This document shows, one piece after another, positions 34,880 to 44,485 of a stretch of DNA of 64,000 nt. The DNA lies in the NCBI GenBank assembly GCA_003543235.1, contig DPJA01000039.1, positions 1-64,000 on the forward strand, written 5' to 3'. The position numbers and the translations under genes are program-made. The notes under the pieces were generated by a model that had not been told where the DNA came from, ran no database searches, and saw nothing but the letters and a program-made list of their open reading frames with translations. Position 1 is the stretch's first letter. The number at the start of each line of letters is the position of its first letter. This DNA is from Lachnospiraceae bacterium (GTDB lineage: Bacteria > Bacillota > Clostridia > Lachnospirales > Anaerotignaceae).

Positions 34880-36448
34880 ATGGATAATATGAGAAAATGC
34901 GGTATTTTGCTTCATCCAACAAGCCTTCCATCTGCATATGGAATTGGTGATTTAGGAAAGGGTGCATTAGATTTTATAGATTTTTTGCACCGAGGAAACC
35001 AAAAAATATGGCAAACTTTACCTATAGGTCCAACTAGCTTCGGTGATTCGCCATACCAAAGTTTTTCAGCATTTGCGGGTAATTTTTATTTAATAAGCCC
35101 CGATATTCTTGTTACCGAGGGATTGCTTTGCCAAAAAGATGTTTTAAATATTCCAAATTTTTCAACAACCAAGGTTGAATATGGAAATGTTATCGACTAC
35201 AAAACAAAGCTTTTTAAGCAAGCCTTTTCTAATTTTAAACCCAATAAAGCCTTTAAAACTTTTTGCACTGAAAATGAATTTTGGCTTGAAGATTATAGCC
35301 TTTTTTCCGCCCTTAAGGACTACTACATAGAAAAACGCCAACTTGAATATGAAAGTAAAGAATTTAAAGCTTTTTGCAGCAAAACCAAATCTATTATGCC
35401 CGAAAATTTGCAAAAGGATTACTACTACGGCGGTGTATGGAGCACATGGGATAAAGACCTTGTTTCCCGTGTTCCTGCGGCATTAAAAGCTATGCGAACA
35501 CAGCTTTCCAAACCCATAGAATATTATAAATTTCTTCAATATAAATTTTTTCAACAATGGACTGCCGTTAAGACCTATGCAAATAACAACCAAATTGAAA
35601 TAATAGGTGATATTCCTATTTTTGTTGCCTACGATAGCTCTGATGTATGGGCAAACCAACATCTTTTCAAGCTTAATTCCAAAAGCTTTCCTACTGAAGT
35701 TGCAGGTGTTCCACCAGATTATTTCAGCCAAACTGGTCAGCTTTGGGGCAATCCGCTTTACAACTGGACTGAACACAAAAAAGACGGCTACAGCTGGTGG
35801 ATAAATCGTATAAAAAGTTTGCTTTCCAATGCAGATATAATTCGCATAGACCACTTCCGTGGCTTTGAAAGCAATTACTGCATTCCATTTCAAAATGATG
35901 ATGCAACTGTTGGCACGTGGAAAAAAGGTCCTGGCAAAAAACTTTTTGATGCAATTAAAAAAGAAATTAGCATACTGCCAATAATAGCTGAGGATTTGGG
36001 AGTAATAACTCCAGAGGTAATAATGCTTCGTGAAAGTATTAAATCTCCTGGAATGAAGATATTACAGTTTGCCTTTGATAACAGCGAAAACAATACATAT
36101 CTTCCGCATAATTTTGAAAAAAATTGTGTAGTATACACAGGTACCCATGATAATGATACCTCTATAGGCTGGTATAATTCCACTTCAGACGACTGTAGGG
36201 ATTATTTTCGCCGCTATATGAACACTGATGGAGCATCACCTCAATGGGATTTAATTCGTCTTGCCATAGCCTCTTGTGCCAATATAGCTATATATCCATT
36301 GCAGGATGTTCTGGGTCTTGATGAATCCGCACGTATGAACACACCAGGCATTATGGCAAACAACTGGCAGTGGCGGTTTACATCTTCTATGCTGAAAGAA
36401 GAGTATTCCCAAAACCTTTTCTACCTATCCAAAGTTTTCAGAAGGTGA
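34880..36448 (+). CDS. malQ: 4-alpha-glucanotransferase (amylomaltase)
   Basis: Transfers alpha-1,4-glucan segments between maltodextrins, releasing glucose (GH77). The 522 residues fit bacterial amylomaltases. Seen are CGILLHPTSLPS-like N-terminal motif, GDSPYQSFSAFAGN near 53-66, the nucleophile region ADIIRIDHFRGFE near 317 (Asp), IAEDLGVITPEV near 370 (Glu) and YTGTHDNDT near 418. AAGGAG precedes the ATG by 8 bases. No other maltodextrin gene is next to it, so it probably serves glycogen or storage-glucan turnover. The following membrane-protein gene starts 5 bases beyond its stop. Confidence 0.96.
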   Translation: MDNMRKCGILLHPTSLPSAYGIGDLGKGALDFIDFLHRGNQKIWQTLPIGPTSFGDSPYQSFSAFAGNFYLISPDILVTEGLLCQKDVLNIPNFSTTKVEYGNVIDYKTKLFKQAFSNFKPNKAFKTFCTENEFWLEDYSLFSALKDYYIEKRQLEYESKEFKAFCSKTKSIMPENLQKDYYYGGVWSTWDKDLVSRVPAALKAMRTQLSKPIEYYKFLQYKFFQQWTAVKTYANNNQIEIIGDIPIFVAYDSSDVWANQHLFKLNSKSFPTEVAGVPPDYFSQTGQLWGNPLYNWTEHKKDGYSWWINRIKSLLSNADIIRIDHFRGFESNYCIPFQNDDATVGTWKKGPGKKLFDAIKKEISILPIIAEDLGVITPEVIMLRESIKSPGMKILQFAFDNSENNTYLPHNFEKNCVVYTGTHDNDTSIGWYNSTSDDCRDYFRRYMNTDGASPQWDLIRLAIASCANIAIYPLQDVLGLDESARMNTPGIMANNWQWRFTSSMLKEEYSQNLFYLSKVFRR

Positions 36449-36453
36449 AAAAA

Positions 36454-37047
36454 ATGATAAAAAAAGCAATTTTACTTTTTGCTTGCATTCTTTATCCAGC
36501 CCATATACTCATGGATTTAACAGGCAATTTTCAAATTGCAAACTACATAAAATTTTCAGTAATTATCTGTGCCTTTATAATATCCCTTTTGGGAGAAATA
36601 AAACTTGTAAAAGTCGCCCTTTTTCTAACTTTACTGTGCGATTTTTTTCTGCTGTTTACAGACCATACACTTTTTGGCGTGTCACTTTTTTCTGTAGTTC
36701 AGCTTGTCTATTCCTACCTTCTTTCATCAAAAAAAAGCAAAGCAACCAGATATTGTTATTTAATACTGGCTGCTTTGCCCTTTATGTATTTCTATATTTT
36801 TAGAGGACCTCTTGTTTATATATTTTATGCCTCTATACTTTTTTCAAATTTAGTTATAATAATAAAAAACCGTCAATTCAAACTTATATTTGCATTTTGC
36901 CTTTTTGCTCTATGTGACCTTAACGTAGCCGCATACAACCTTACTCACAACTTATTTTCACTTAACATTATATGGGTTTTTTACACTCCGTCGCAGCTTC
37001 TAATCAGTCTTTCCTGCCCCAAAGAGTGGCAACCTCGCAAAATATAA
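36454..37047 (+). CDS. Polytopic membrane protein, distantly YhhN/TMEM86-like
   Basis: A 197-residue protein with about eight hydrophobic segments. I chose the ATG at 36454, which follows GAAGGTG by 6 bases and the malQ stop by 5. The pattern TLLCDFFLLF, then FALCDLNVAAYN and WVFYTPSQLLISLS near the C-terminus resembles the YhhN (lysoplasmalogenase) family, where two Asp residues in membrane helices are conserved, but the match is by eye and weak. It overlaps the convergent thioesterase gene by 44 bases at the 3' end. Confidence 0.6.
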   Translation: MIKKAILLFACILYPAHILMDLTGNFQIANYIKFSVIICAFIISLLGEIKLVKVALFLTLLCDFFLLFTDHTLFGVSLFSVVQLVYSYLLSSKKSKATRYCYLILAALPFMYFYIFRGPLVYIFYASILFSNLVIIIKNRQFKLIFAFCLFALCDLNVAAYNLTHNLFSLNIIWVFYTPSQLLISLSCPKEWQPRKI

Positions 37048-37765
37048 TACTATTATCGTTGGCATCCAAAAAACAAGTTATAACCTCTTTTTCTTCAGCA
37101 ATATCCTTAACATATGTTTTTGCTATAATTTCTGAATTTCTATAGCATTCCCTGCGGTACACAACACCAATGTCATAGCTATGGTAACCGTCATATATGT
37201 AATCTGGCACCAAATCCATAGCCCATGTAATATATTGAGTATTGTTTGTATGCCCATTGCTGTCGGTTTCGCTTCGCCTTACACTAAGACCAACCTCTAA
37301 TACAAGGTTTTCCTCATCTCTTTTAGGCAATTTATAGTTTTCCTTTTTAATTATGCTTTCAAGCCCACTATAATAATCTTCCTCCATGCTTTTGGATATT
37401 GTTGTGGGTCTGCGACGCTTAAAATCCATATATATCCACCGTGAAGATGCCCTAGCAATAATGTTACCATTACTATCTATCATCCGAAAGCTTCTTTCCG
37501 CCTGCATTCTTCGGCATGACGGCGACCAAGTTTGCATAGTAACCTCTTCACCATACTTAGGAAAACGGTCAATTAGAATGTGCCAGTTGGTTATTGCCCA
37601 CCCCTTTTGTTCTTCACTTAAATAATGCAGCGTGTAGCCAAGGCTATCGCTGTGGTGTATTGCCAGCTCTTGAAAAAGCACTGTAAGGCTGTTTTGTGTA
37701 AGCTGCAACCTTGCATTTGTGTTATTAAAAGCTATCACTGCGGTTTCTTCATATTTTTTGCTCAT
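37004..37765 (-). CDS. Acyl-ACP thioesterase (FatA-like)
   Basis: Releases fatty acids from acyl carrier protein. The 253 residues form two hot-dog domains: the first (about 10-130) has a long helix and GWAITNWHILIDRFP, and the second (about 150-250) has SETDSNGHTNNTQYITW, with the Asn and His of the active site seen in plant and bacterial FatA-type enzymes. AGGA precedes the ATG. It starts 17 bases behind the cardiolipin synthase gene, so both act in lipid metabolism and are probably co-transcribed. Its 3' end overlaps the gene on the other strand by 44 bases. Confidence 0.88.
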   Translation of the reverse strand: MSKKYEETAVIAFNNTNARLQLTQNSLTVLFQELAIHHSDSLGYTLHYLSEEQKGWAITNWHILIDRFPKYGEEVTMQTWSPSCRRMQAERSFRMIDSNGNIIARASSRWIYMDFKRRRPTTISKSMEEDYYSGLESIIKKENYKLPKRDEENLVLEVGLSVRRSETDSNGHTNNTQYITWAMDLVPDYIYDGYHSYDIGVVYRRECYRNSEIIAKTYVKDIAEEKEVITCFLDANDNSIIFCEVATLWGRKD

Positions 37766-37782
37766 AACTAAATCTATCCTTT

Positions 37783-39246
37783 CTACAGCATAGGCGAAAT
37801 AAGTCTGGATATTGCCTCCATAAACCTAAATCTCTTATCTCGTGTATTGTACCATTCCCTTGTTATTTCTGTGCATTCCTTCAGGTCGTTATAAAAATCG
37901 GCTTCCAGCTTTTTCACTGTTTCAGGTTCATAAATAAAGGCATTTACCTCAAAGTTAAGCCCAAAACTTCGCACATCCATATTTGCCGTTCCAACTGTAC
38001 CTGCAATGCCATCTATAAACAGTGCTTTAGAATGAATAAACCCTGTTTCGTACTGGTAACACTTAACTCCAACTTCCAATAGCTCACCCAAATAAGACAT
38101 ACTTGCCCAGTAGACAAATGGATGGTCTGGATGTCCAGGTATAATTATTCTAACATCAATGCCCGATAATGCCGCCACTTTCAATGCTCCCAACACACCA
38201 TCGTCAGGTGCAAAATAAGGTGTTTCAATAAACACATTTTTCTCTGCCTCATTCACCATTTTGAAGTAGCTGTTTTTCACATTTCTCCATTGAGTATCTG
38301 GCCCACTGCAAACAATTTGTGCTGGCAGGTATCCCACTTCCTTCTTAGGTGGGAAGTAGTAATCATTAATAAATATTTTTCTTTGAGAAGCATAGTTCCA
38401 GTCCATTAAAAACCTTATCTGCAACTGGTCAACAACTTCGCCCTCAAACCTCACATGAGTATCACGCCAAAAACCAAAACGCTTAACCTTGCCCAAATAT
38501 TCATCTCCAATGTTAAACCCTCCAACATATCCAATCTCTCCGTCTATAACAACTATCTTACGATGATTTCTGCAGTTAATTCTTATAAACTTTGGTGATA
38601 TAAACGGAATTGCATATCCACCCATTTTTATTAGATTATGGTAAAAATCCTTTGACAAAAACAAATTGCCCATGTAGTCGTATAGTATACGCACCTCCAC
38701 ACCCTCTGAAGCTTTTTTTGTCAGTTCATCAACAATTTGCCTTCCCAAACTGTCACCTCTCAAAATGTAGTACTCCAAATGTATAAATTTACGTGCATTG
38801 CGTATGTCATTTATAAGGGCATCAAATTTTTTATCCCCTTCAATAAAGTGTTCTAGTTTGTTGTTATAAGTAAGCCAACTTCCGCTGTTTATGTTAAGCA
38901 TTGCAAAATCTTTAAGGTATTTATACTCTTCACCAAGAGCAATTCCGTCATAGCTGAAACTTTGCTTTTCCACCTCTCGGCTAAGCTTTTCGTTACTATT
39001 AATATAACCCCAAAGGATGTCATAATCCGTTTTTGTTTTATCTGCAAAACTCTTTTGCTTTGCAGAATCCCGACCAAAAATAAAATATATTCCAAAACCA
39101 AAAATAGGCACAAAGAACAGCACAAAAAGCCAAGCCCATGTGCTTGCAGGGTTTCGCCGCTCATAAAACACAACTATAGATGCTAAAACAACATTTACCA
39201 TAAAGGCTAACGCAACTATATATATTATAATGCTAAGCGTAGTCAT
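37783..39246 (-). CDS. cls: Cardiolipin synthase
   Basis: Joins two phosphatidylglycerols to form cardiolipin, at the membrane. The 487 residues begin with two membrane segments (about 4-27 and 36-57) and contain two phospholipase D motifs: HRKIVVIDGEIGYVGG near 220 and HSKALFIDGIAGTVGT near 402. The second motif is followed by TANMDVRSFGLNFEVN, usual for bacterial ClsA/ClsB. AGGAGGG lies 7 bases before the ATG. It heads a two-gene unit with the thioesterase. The intergenic region upstream (39247-39468, shared with a divergent gene) shows no clear regulatory motif. Confidence 0.95.
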   Translation of the reverse strand: MTTLSIIIYIVALAFMVNVVLASIVVFYERRNPASTWAWLFVLFFVPIFGFGIYFIFGRDSAKQKSFADKTKTDYDILWGYINSNEKLSREVEKQSFSYDGIALGEEYKYLKDFAMLNINSGSWLTYNNKLEHFIEGDKKFDALINDIRNARKFIHLEYYILRGDSLGRQIVDELTKKASEGVEVRILYDYMGNLFLSKDFYHNLIKMGGYAIPFISPKFIRINCRNHRKIVVIDGEIGYVGGFNIGDEYLGKVKRFGFWRDTHVRFEGEVVDQLQIRFLMDWNYASQRKIFINDYYFPPKKEVGYLPAQIVCSGPDTQWRNVKNSYFKMVNEAEKNVFIETPYFAPDDGVLGALKVAALSGIDVRIIIPGHPDHPFVYWASMSYLGELLEVGVKCYQYETGFIHSKALFIDGIAGTVGTANMDVRSFGLNFEVNAFIYEPETVKKLEADFYNDLKECTEITREWYNTRDKRFRFMEAISRLISPML

Positions 39247-39468
39247 ACTAATCCCTCCTGTAATAATAGTTTAATTATATCTCTTTTATAAATAATACAC
39301 AATTAAACACCCAACTTCTATGGTATTTTCAAAATTATTCAATTCCTTTGAAATTTTTCTATTCCCTAAATGCAAATTACATGATAGAATGGTATACAGA
39401 TTGTTTAAGTATGTTAAGTTTGTTTATCCAAACTTAATCAGCTTAGTTACACTAAGGAGGAAATACAA

Positions 39469-39921
39469 ATGCAATTCGGAGACATTATTATTATTGCAGC
39501 TGTTGTTGTTGCAGTAGCTTTAGGTGTTATGTTTTACTTAGGCAAGAAAAATTATGCCAAAAACCTTGAGGCACAGTCTTTCATTAACCAGTATAAAATG
39601 GTTACACCAATTCTGGTTATCGACAAAAGGTTTGAAAGGCCAACCACTGAAAATTTGCCAAAAAACATTTACGAAAAGCTCCCAAAATCAGCTCACATCC
39701 GCAAAATGCCTATTGTTAAAGCAAAAGTTGGTCCACAAATTACAACTCTTATGTGCGACAAACGCATTTACGACAACCTTGCTGTTAAAAAAACAGTTAA
39801 GGTAGAACTTGCAGGCATTTACATTTCAAGCATTATAGGCCTTAATCTTGAGGCAAAAAGAAACAAAACATGGCGTGAAAAAATGTCAGTTTGGATTTCA
39901 AAGAACGCACCAAAGAAGTAA
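39469..39921 (+). CDS. Conserved-looking membrane-anchored protein of unknown function
   Basis: A 150-residue protein with one N-terminal membrane segment (about 5-25, DIIIIAAVVVAVALGVMFYL) and a basic cytoplasmic or cell-surface domain. The domain has beta-rich stretches (TPILVIDKRFERP, IRKMPIVKAKVGPQITTLMCD, KKTVKVELAGIYISSIIGL) and a lysine-rich tail. One Cys. AAGGAGG precedes the ATG by 8 bases and a strong terminator follows, so it is expressed alone. I recognise no named family. The regular codon pattern and signals support a real gene. Confidence 0.75.
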   Translation: MQFGDIIIIAAVVVAVALGVMFYLGKKNYAKNLEAQSFINQYKMVTPILVIDKRFERPTTENLPKNIYEKLPKSAHIRKMPIVKAKVGPQITTLMCDKRIYDNLAVKKTVKVELAGIYISSIIGLNLEAKRNKTWREKMSVWISKNAPKK

Positions 39922-39934
39922 AACTTTAAAGAAC

Positions 39935-39970
39935 AAAGGCGGAAAATCTTAGATTTTCCGCCTTTTATTT
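39935..39970. terminator. Bidirectional intrinsic terminator
   Basis: Inverted repeat AAAGGCGGAAAATCT / AGATTTTCCGCCTTT (39935-39965) followed by TATTTTTTTTT on the plus strand. It lies between the convergent small membrane protein and the long activase gene and may serve both. Confidence 0.85.
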
Positions 39971-39988
39971 TTTTTAATTACGAACAAA

Positions 39989-42900
39989 TTAAAGGTTAAA
40001 TCCTTGTGAAGTATTTCTAGAAAGTTCTAATGTATTTCCTTGTATAAAGTCTTCTTCATTTTCTATTGTTTGCGTAGCATCAAAATTTTTGTGTGCAGCC
40101 GCAAGCATAAGCTTAATTCTATTAAGCTGGTTTACCTCACTTGCACCTGGGTCATAATCTATGGCAACTATATTACTAAGGGGACTTATTCTTTTAATTT
40201 CCTTTATAACACCCTTACCAACCACATGGTTAGGTAAACAGGCAAAGGGCTGTGTACAAACGATATTTCTAACTCCAGTATATATAAGTTCCATCATTTC
40301 ACCCGTTAAAAACCAACCCTCACCAGTTTGGTTGCAAAGTGAAACTATTGGTTCAGCAAACTCGCCAAGCTTTTCAATCCTTTCAGGGGCATTAAAACGC
40401 TTGCTCTTTTTAAGTGCCTTAACCATAGGTTTTCTGTAAAGCTCCAAAAGTTCAATAACAGCCTTGCCCTTTAAATTGCCCATAAATCCCGTTCCAAGGT
40501 ACTTGTGCTTTTGCACCGAATTATATGCACTATACAATCCAAACCCAAGCAAATCTGGTACAACTGCCTCTGCACCCTCTTTTTCTAACAGACCAACAAT
40601 GTCGTTATTTGCAGTTGGATGGAATTTAACCAAAATTTCACCTACTACTCCAACCTTAGGTTTTTTCTCACCTGTCAATTCCAGTTCATCAAAGGCTTTA
40701 ACAATATCTGCCAAATTTTTCTTGTAATTTTTTCCACGTACAATGTCCGCCTTAACCTTGTTGTTCCATTTTTCATAAAGTGCATTTGCACTTCCCTCAA
40801 CTGCCTCATAAGGTCGAGTTGCAAAAAGCACACGCATAAACAAATCGCCATATACAAAAGCCTTAATTGCACGGTCAATAATTTTACCATTAAATTTCCA
40901 ACCTGGGTTCTTTTCCAAACCACCTGCACTCACAGAAACCACTGGTATATGCCCAATTCCAGCGTTTTTAAGAGCTTTCCTTATAAAACCAATATAGTTT
41001 GAGGCACGACATCCACCGCCTGTTTGGCTCATAAGCACCGCAACCTTGTTAATGTCATATTTTCCACTTTTAAGGGCATTTATAATTTGACCAACAATAA
41101 TAAGGGCAGGGTAGCAAGCATCGTTATTTACATATTTAAGCCCTGTATCTATGCACCCCTTGTCAATTGCCGGCATTATATCTATGTTATATCCACAGCT
41201 GTTAAACGCTTCTCTTAGAATATCAAAATGAATAGGTGCCATCTGGGGACAAAGGAGTGTATAATTATTTTTCATTTCCTCGGTAAAAATGATACGCTTT
41301 AAGCTAGCATCTCCGCCTTTTATACAAATGCCTTTTTCATGCCTATCCTCCATAGCCGCAATAAGGCTTCGCACACGTATTCTTGCTGCACCAAGGTTGT
41401 TTACTTCGTCTATTTTAAGACTTGTGTAAACTTTCCCTGCAGCATTCAGTATATCCTTAACCTCGTCAGTGGTTACAGCATCCAGCCCACATCCAAAGCT
41501 ATTAAGCTGAACATATTCAATATTCTGTTGTGTTTTAACAAACGCCGCCGCTTCGTATAAACGACTGTGGTACATCCATTGGTCACGCACTACCAATGGT
41601 CTTTCCAGCTGACCGAGGTGTGCCACACTGTCCTCAGTAAGTACAGCAATGTTAAAGCCCGTAATCAGTTCTGGTATACCGTGGTTAACCTCAGGGTCTA
41701 TGTGATATGGTCTGCCACCAAGGACAATTCCCGTAAGATTGTTGTTTTTTATGTATTCAAGGGTTTCAACACCCTTTTGGTGCATTTCGTTTCTAAAGTT
41801 TTCCCACTCAAGCCAGCCTTTTTCAACTGCCTTAGTAACCTCTTTTGCAGACACCTCATAATCCTTAAATTCATATGTAAGACGCCTAATAAGAGCCTCT
41901 TTGTTTTTGAACGAAAGGAATGGATTCATAAATTTAATCTTCTGTTCTTTTAAATCCTCCACGTTGTTTTTTATGTTTTCACTATAGCTTGCAACTATAG
42001 GACAGTTGTAGCAATCATCAGCACCCTTAATTTCAGGTTTTTCGTATGCAATGCTAGGATAAAAAATAGTTTTAACACCGCTATGTATGAGATTCATTAT
42101 GTGACCATGCACAAGCTTTGCTGGGTAGCAAACACTTTCACTTGGTATGCTTTCAATTCCTTCTTCATATATTTCCTTATTTGAAAACGGTGAAAGTTTA
42201 ACGCTGAAACCGAGGTCAGTTAAAAATGTATGCCAAAACGGATAGTTCTCATACATATTAAGGACTCGTGGAATACCTATAACTCCACGTTTTGCATTTT
42301 GTGGTTCAAGGCTTACATAATTAAAAAGTCTATTTTTTTTGTATTCAAATAGATTTGGAATATCTACCCCAGTTTTTACCTTACCCTCACCTTTTTCACA
42401 GCGATTGCCAGTAATAAAACGTCTTCCGCCGTTAAAGGTATTTATGGTAAGCAAACAATTATTTGTACATAGTCCGCACCGTGCATGGGTAGCCTTTATT
42501 TCCAAACTGTTCATAGCCTCTCGGCTTATAAGGGTACTTTCGTAACCTTCCTTGTATTTTTCCCTTGCAATAAGCCCAGCACCAAAGGCACCCATAATGC
42601 CTGCAATGTCAGGTCTTACAGCGTCACGTTCACTTATAAATTCAAAGCTTCTAAGCACCGCATCGTTGTAGAATGTTCCACCTTGCACAACAATGCTCTT
42701 GCCCAATGCCTTAGGGTCAGAAATTTTAATAACTTTAAGCAAGGCATTTTTAATTACAGAATAAGCAAGCCCTGCGGAGATATCGCTTACCTGTGCACCC
42801 TCTTTTTGTGCCTGCTTAACACGGGAATTCATAAACACTGTACAGCGTGAACCAAGGTCAATGGGCGTTTTGCTGAAAAGTGCCACTTTTGCAAAATCAG

Positions 42901-44299
42901 CAACCTCATAGTTAAGTCCCTTGGCAAATGTTTCAATAAAAGAGCCACAGCCAGACGAACACGCTTCGTTTAGAAGTACGCTATCTATAACTTTATCCTT
43001 TATTCTTATGCACTTCATGTCCTGTCCGCCAATATCCAAAATGAAATCAACATCAGGCTTAAAAAATGCCGCTGCCTTGTAATGTGCAACTGTTTCTATG
43101 TATCCCAAATCTATCATAAGAGCCTCTTTAACAAGACCCTCGCCATAACCCGTAACACAGGAGCTTTTAATTTTTGCCGTAGATGGCAGTTTATCATAAA
43201 GGTCGTTCAATGCGTGCATAACAACTTTAAGTGGGTTTCCCTCATTACTTGCATAAAATGAATACAATAGCTCTCCGTTTTGAGAAACAAGAGCTGCTTT
43301 TGTAGTTGTACTTCCAGCATCAATACCCAAAAAAGCATTTCCGCTGTAAGTTGAAAGTTCAAGCCTTTTTACATTTTCGACACTGTGCCTTTTTGTAAAT
43401 TCATTATATGCGTTTTCGTCCTCAAATAATGGGTCAAGTCGGCTTACCTCCATGGTAAGTGAACCTATCTCATGAAGATTTTTTTCAATAGTTTCAAAAT
43501 TTGTTATAGGTGTATTCTCTTTTGCACTTACTGCAGCTCCAAATGCAGCAAAAAGATGTGAACCCTCAGGTATAATTGTAGTTTCTTCCGTAAGTTTAAG
43601 GGTTTCTATAAATCTTAACCTAAGTTCCGATAAAAAATGGAGGGGACCGCCCAAAAACGCAACATTGCCACGTATAGGCTTTCCACAAGCAAGCCCACTT
43701 ATTGTTTGGTTTACCACCGCCTGAAAAATAGATGCCGCCAAATCTTCTTTAGCTGCACCCTCATTAATCAGTGGCTGAATGTCAGTTTTGGCAAATACTC
43801 CGCAACGGCTTGCTATGGGGTAAATAACCTTATAATTTTTTGCATATTCGTTAAGTCCCTGTGCATCTGTTTGCAAAAGAGATGCCATCTGGTCTATAAA
43901 ACTGCCAGTGCCTCCAGCACAAACACCGTTCATCCTCTGCTCTATTCCGCCTTTAAAGTAAATAATTTTGGCATCTTCACCACCAAGTTCAATGGCAACA
44001 TCCGTTTTTGGTGCAACAGCCTCTATTGCATTAGCTGTAGCCACAACCTCTTGTATAAATTCAACGCCAATAGCATCTGCCACAGCCACGCCACCACTGC
44101 CTGTCATCATCACAGTGAACCTGCATTCACCCAACTCCCTGTGGGCATTGGCTATAAGCTCACTAACTGTAGCCTTTATTTCTGAAAAATGCCTTTTATA
44201 TTCAAAGAATAACGGCTTGCAATTTTCATCTATTACTACCACCTTTACTGTTGTGGAGCCTATATCTATACCAAGACGTATTCTTTCTCGAATTTCCAT
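39989..44299 (-). CDS. Giant acyl-CoA dehydratase activase-related protein (duplicated BadF domains plus HgdB-like part)
   Basis: A 1436-residue protein. Two ASKHA-type activase domains lie in tandem, the first from about 5-265 (GIDIGSTTVKVVVID, GGEDAKIIYF, CAGGTGSF) and the second from about 320-590 (FLGIDAGSTTTKAALVS, DIGGQDMKCIRI, CSSGCGSF). A DUF2229-like region follows (GIPRVLNMYENYPFW), then a long C-terminal part resembling 2-hydroxyacyl-CoA dehydratase subunits with scattered Cys. In characterised activases such as HgdC a single such domain dimerises around a [4Fe-4S] cluster and spends ATP to fire one electron. The ATG at 44299 follows GGGAGG by 7 bases. No dehydratase, CoA-transferase or reductase gene is adjacent, so the partner is unknown. 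Such long proteins are common in Clostridia without known function. Confidence 0.88.
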   Translation of the reverse strand: MEIRERIRLGIDIGSTTVKVVVIDENCKPLFFEYKRHFSEIKATVSELIANAHRELGECRFTVMMTGSGGVAVADAIGVEFIQEVVATANAIEAVAPKTDVAIELGGEDAKIIYFKGGIEQRMNGVCAGGTGSFIDQMASLLQTDAQGLNEYAKNYKVIYPIASRCGVFAKTDIQPLINEGAAKEDLAASIFQAVVNQTISGLACGKPIRGNVAFLGGPLHFLSELRLRFIETLKLTEETTIIPEGSHLFAAFGAAVSAKENTPITNFETIEKNLHEIGSLTMEVSRLDPLFEDENAYNEFTKRHSVENVKRLELSTYSGNAFLGIDAGSTTTKAALVSQNGELLYSFYASNEGNPLKVVMHALNDLYDKLPSTAKIKSSCVTGYGEGLVKEALMIDLGYIETVAHYKAAAFFKPDVDFILDIGGQDMKCIRIKDKVIDSVLLNEACSSGCGSFIETFAKGLNYEVADFAKVALFSKTPIDLGSRCTVFMNSRVKQAQKEGAQVSDISAGLAYSVIKNALLKVIKISDPKALGKSIVVQGGTFYNDAVLRSFEFISERDAVRPDIAGIMGAFGAGLIAREKYKEGYESTLISREAMNSLEIKATHARCGLCTNNCLLTINTFNGGRRFITGNRCEKGEGKVKTGVDIPNLFEYKKNRLFNYVSLEPQNAKRGVIGIPRVLNMYENYPFWHTFLTDLGFSVKLSPFSNKEIYEEGIESIPSESVCYPAKLVHGHIMNLIHSGVKTIFYPSIAYEKPEIKGADDCYNCPIVASYSENIKNNVEDLKEQKIKFMNPFLSFKNKEALIRRLTYEFKDYEVSAKEVTKAVEKGWLEWENFRNEMHQKGVETLEYIKNNNLTGIVLGGRPYHIDPEVNHGIPELITGFNIAVLTEDSVAHLGQLERPLVVRDQWMYHSRLYEAAAFVKTQQNIEYVQLNSFGCGLDAVTTDEVKDILNAAGKVYTSLKIDEVNNLGAARIRVRSLIAAMEDRHEKGICIKGGDASLKRIIFTEEMKNNYTLLCPQMAPIHFDILREAFNSCGYNIDIMPAIDKGCIDTGLKYVNNDACYPALIIVGQIINALKSGKYDINKVAVLMSQTGGGCRASNYIGFIRKALKNAGIGHIPVVSVSAGGLEKNPGWKFNGKIIDRAIKAFVYGDLFMRVLFATRPYEAVEGSANALYEKWNNKVKADIVRGKNYKKNLADIVKAFDELELTGEKKPKVGVVGEILVKFHPTANNDIVGLLEKEGAEAVVPDLLGFGLYSAYNSVQKHKYLGTGFMGNLKGKAVIELLELYRKPMVKALKKSKRFNAPERIEKLGEFAEPIVSLCNQTGEGWFLTGEMMELIYTGVRNIVCTQPFACLPNHVVGKGVIKEIKRISPLSNIVAIDYDPGASEVNQLNRIKLMLAAAHKNFDATQTIENEEDFIQGNTLELSRNTSQGFNL

Positions 44300-44440
44300 T
44301 TCGTAACCTCCCAGTGAAAAATTGTTATATATCAAATTTCACTTAAATGTACCTATATATCCTAATAATATATTATAACCCAACCCATAGTATTTATCAA
44401 TAATTATTATTATGTAATATACATACAATAATATAACAAT

Positions 44441-44480
44441 AAGCCAAAAGAACAAATTTATACCATTTGCTCTTTGGCTT
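44441..44480 (-). terminator. Intrinsic terminator behind the small membrane protein
   Basis: AAGCCAAA-type stem of about 14-15 pairs with one or two mismatches (44441-44456 with 44465-44480), followed on the minus strand by ATTGTTAT. Closely follows the stop at 44486. Confidence 0.75.
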
Positions 44481-44485
44481 ATAAT

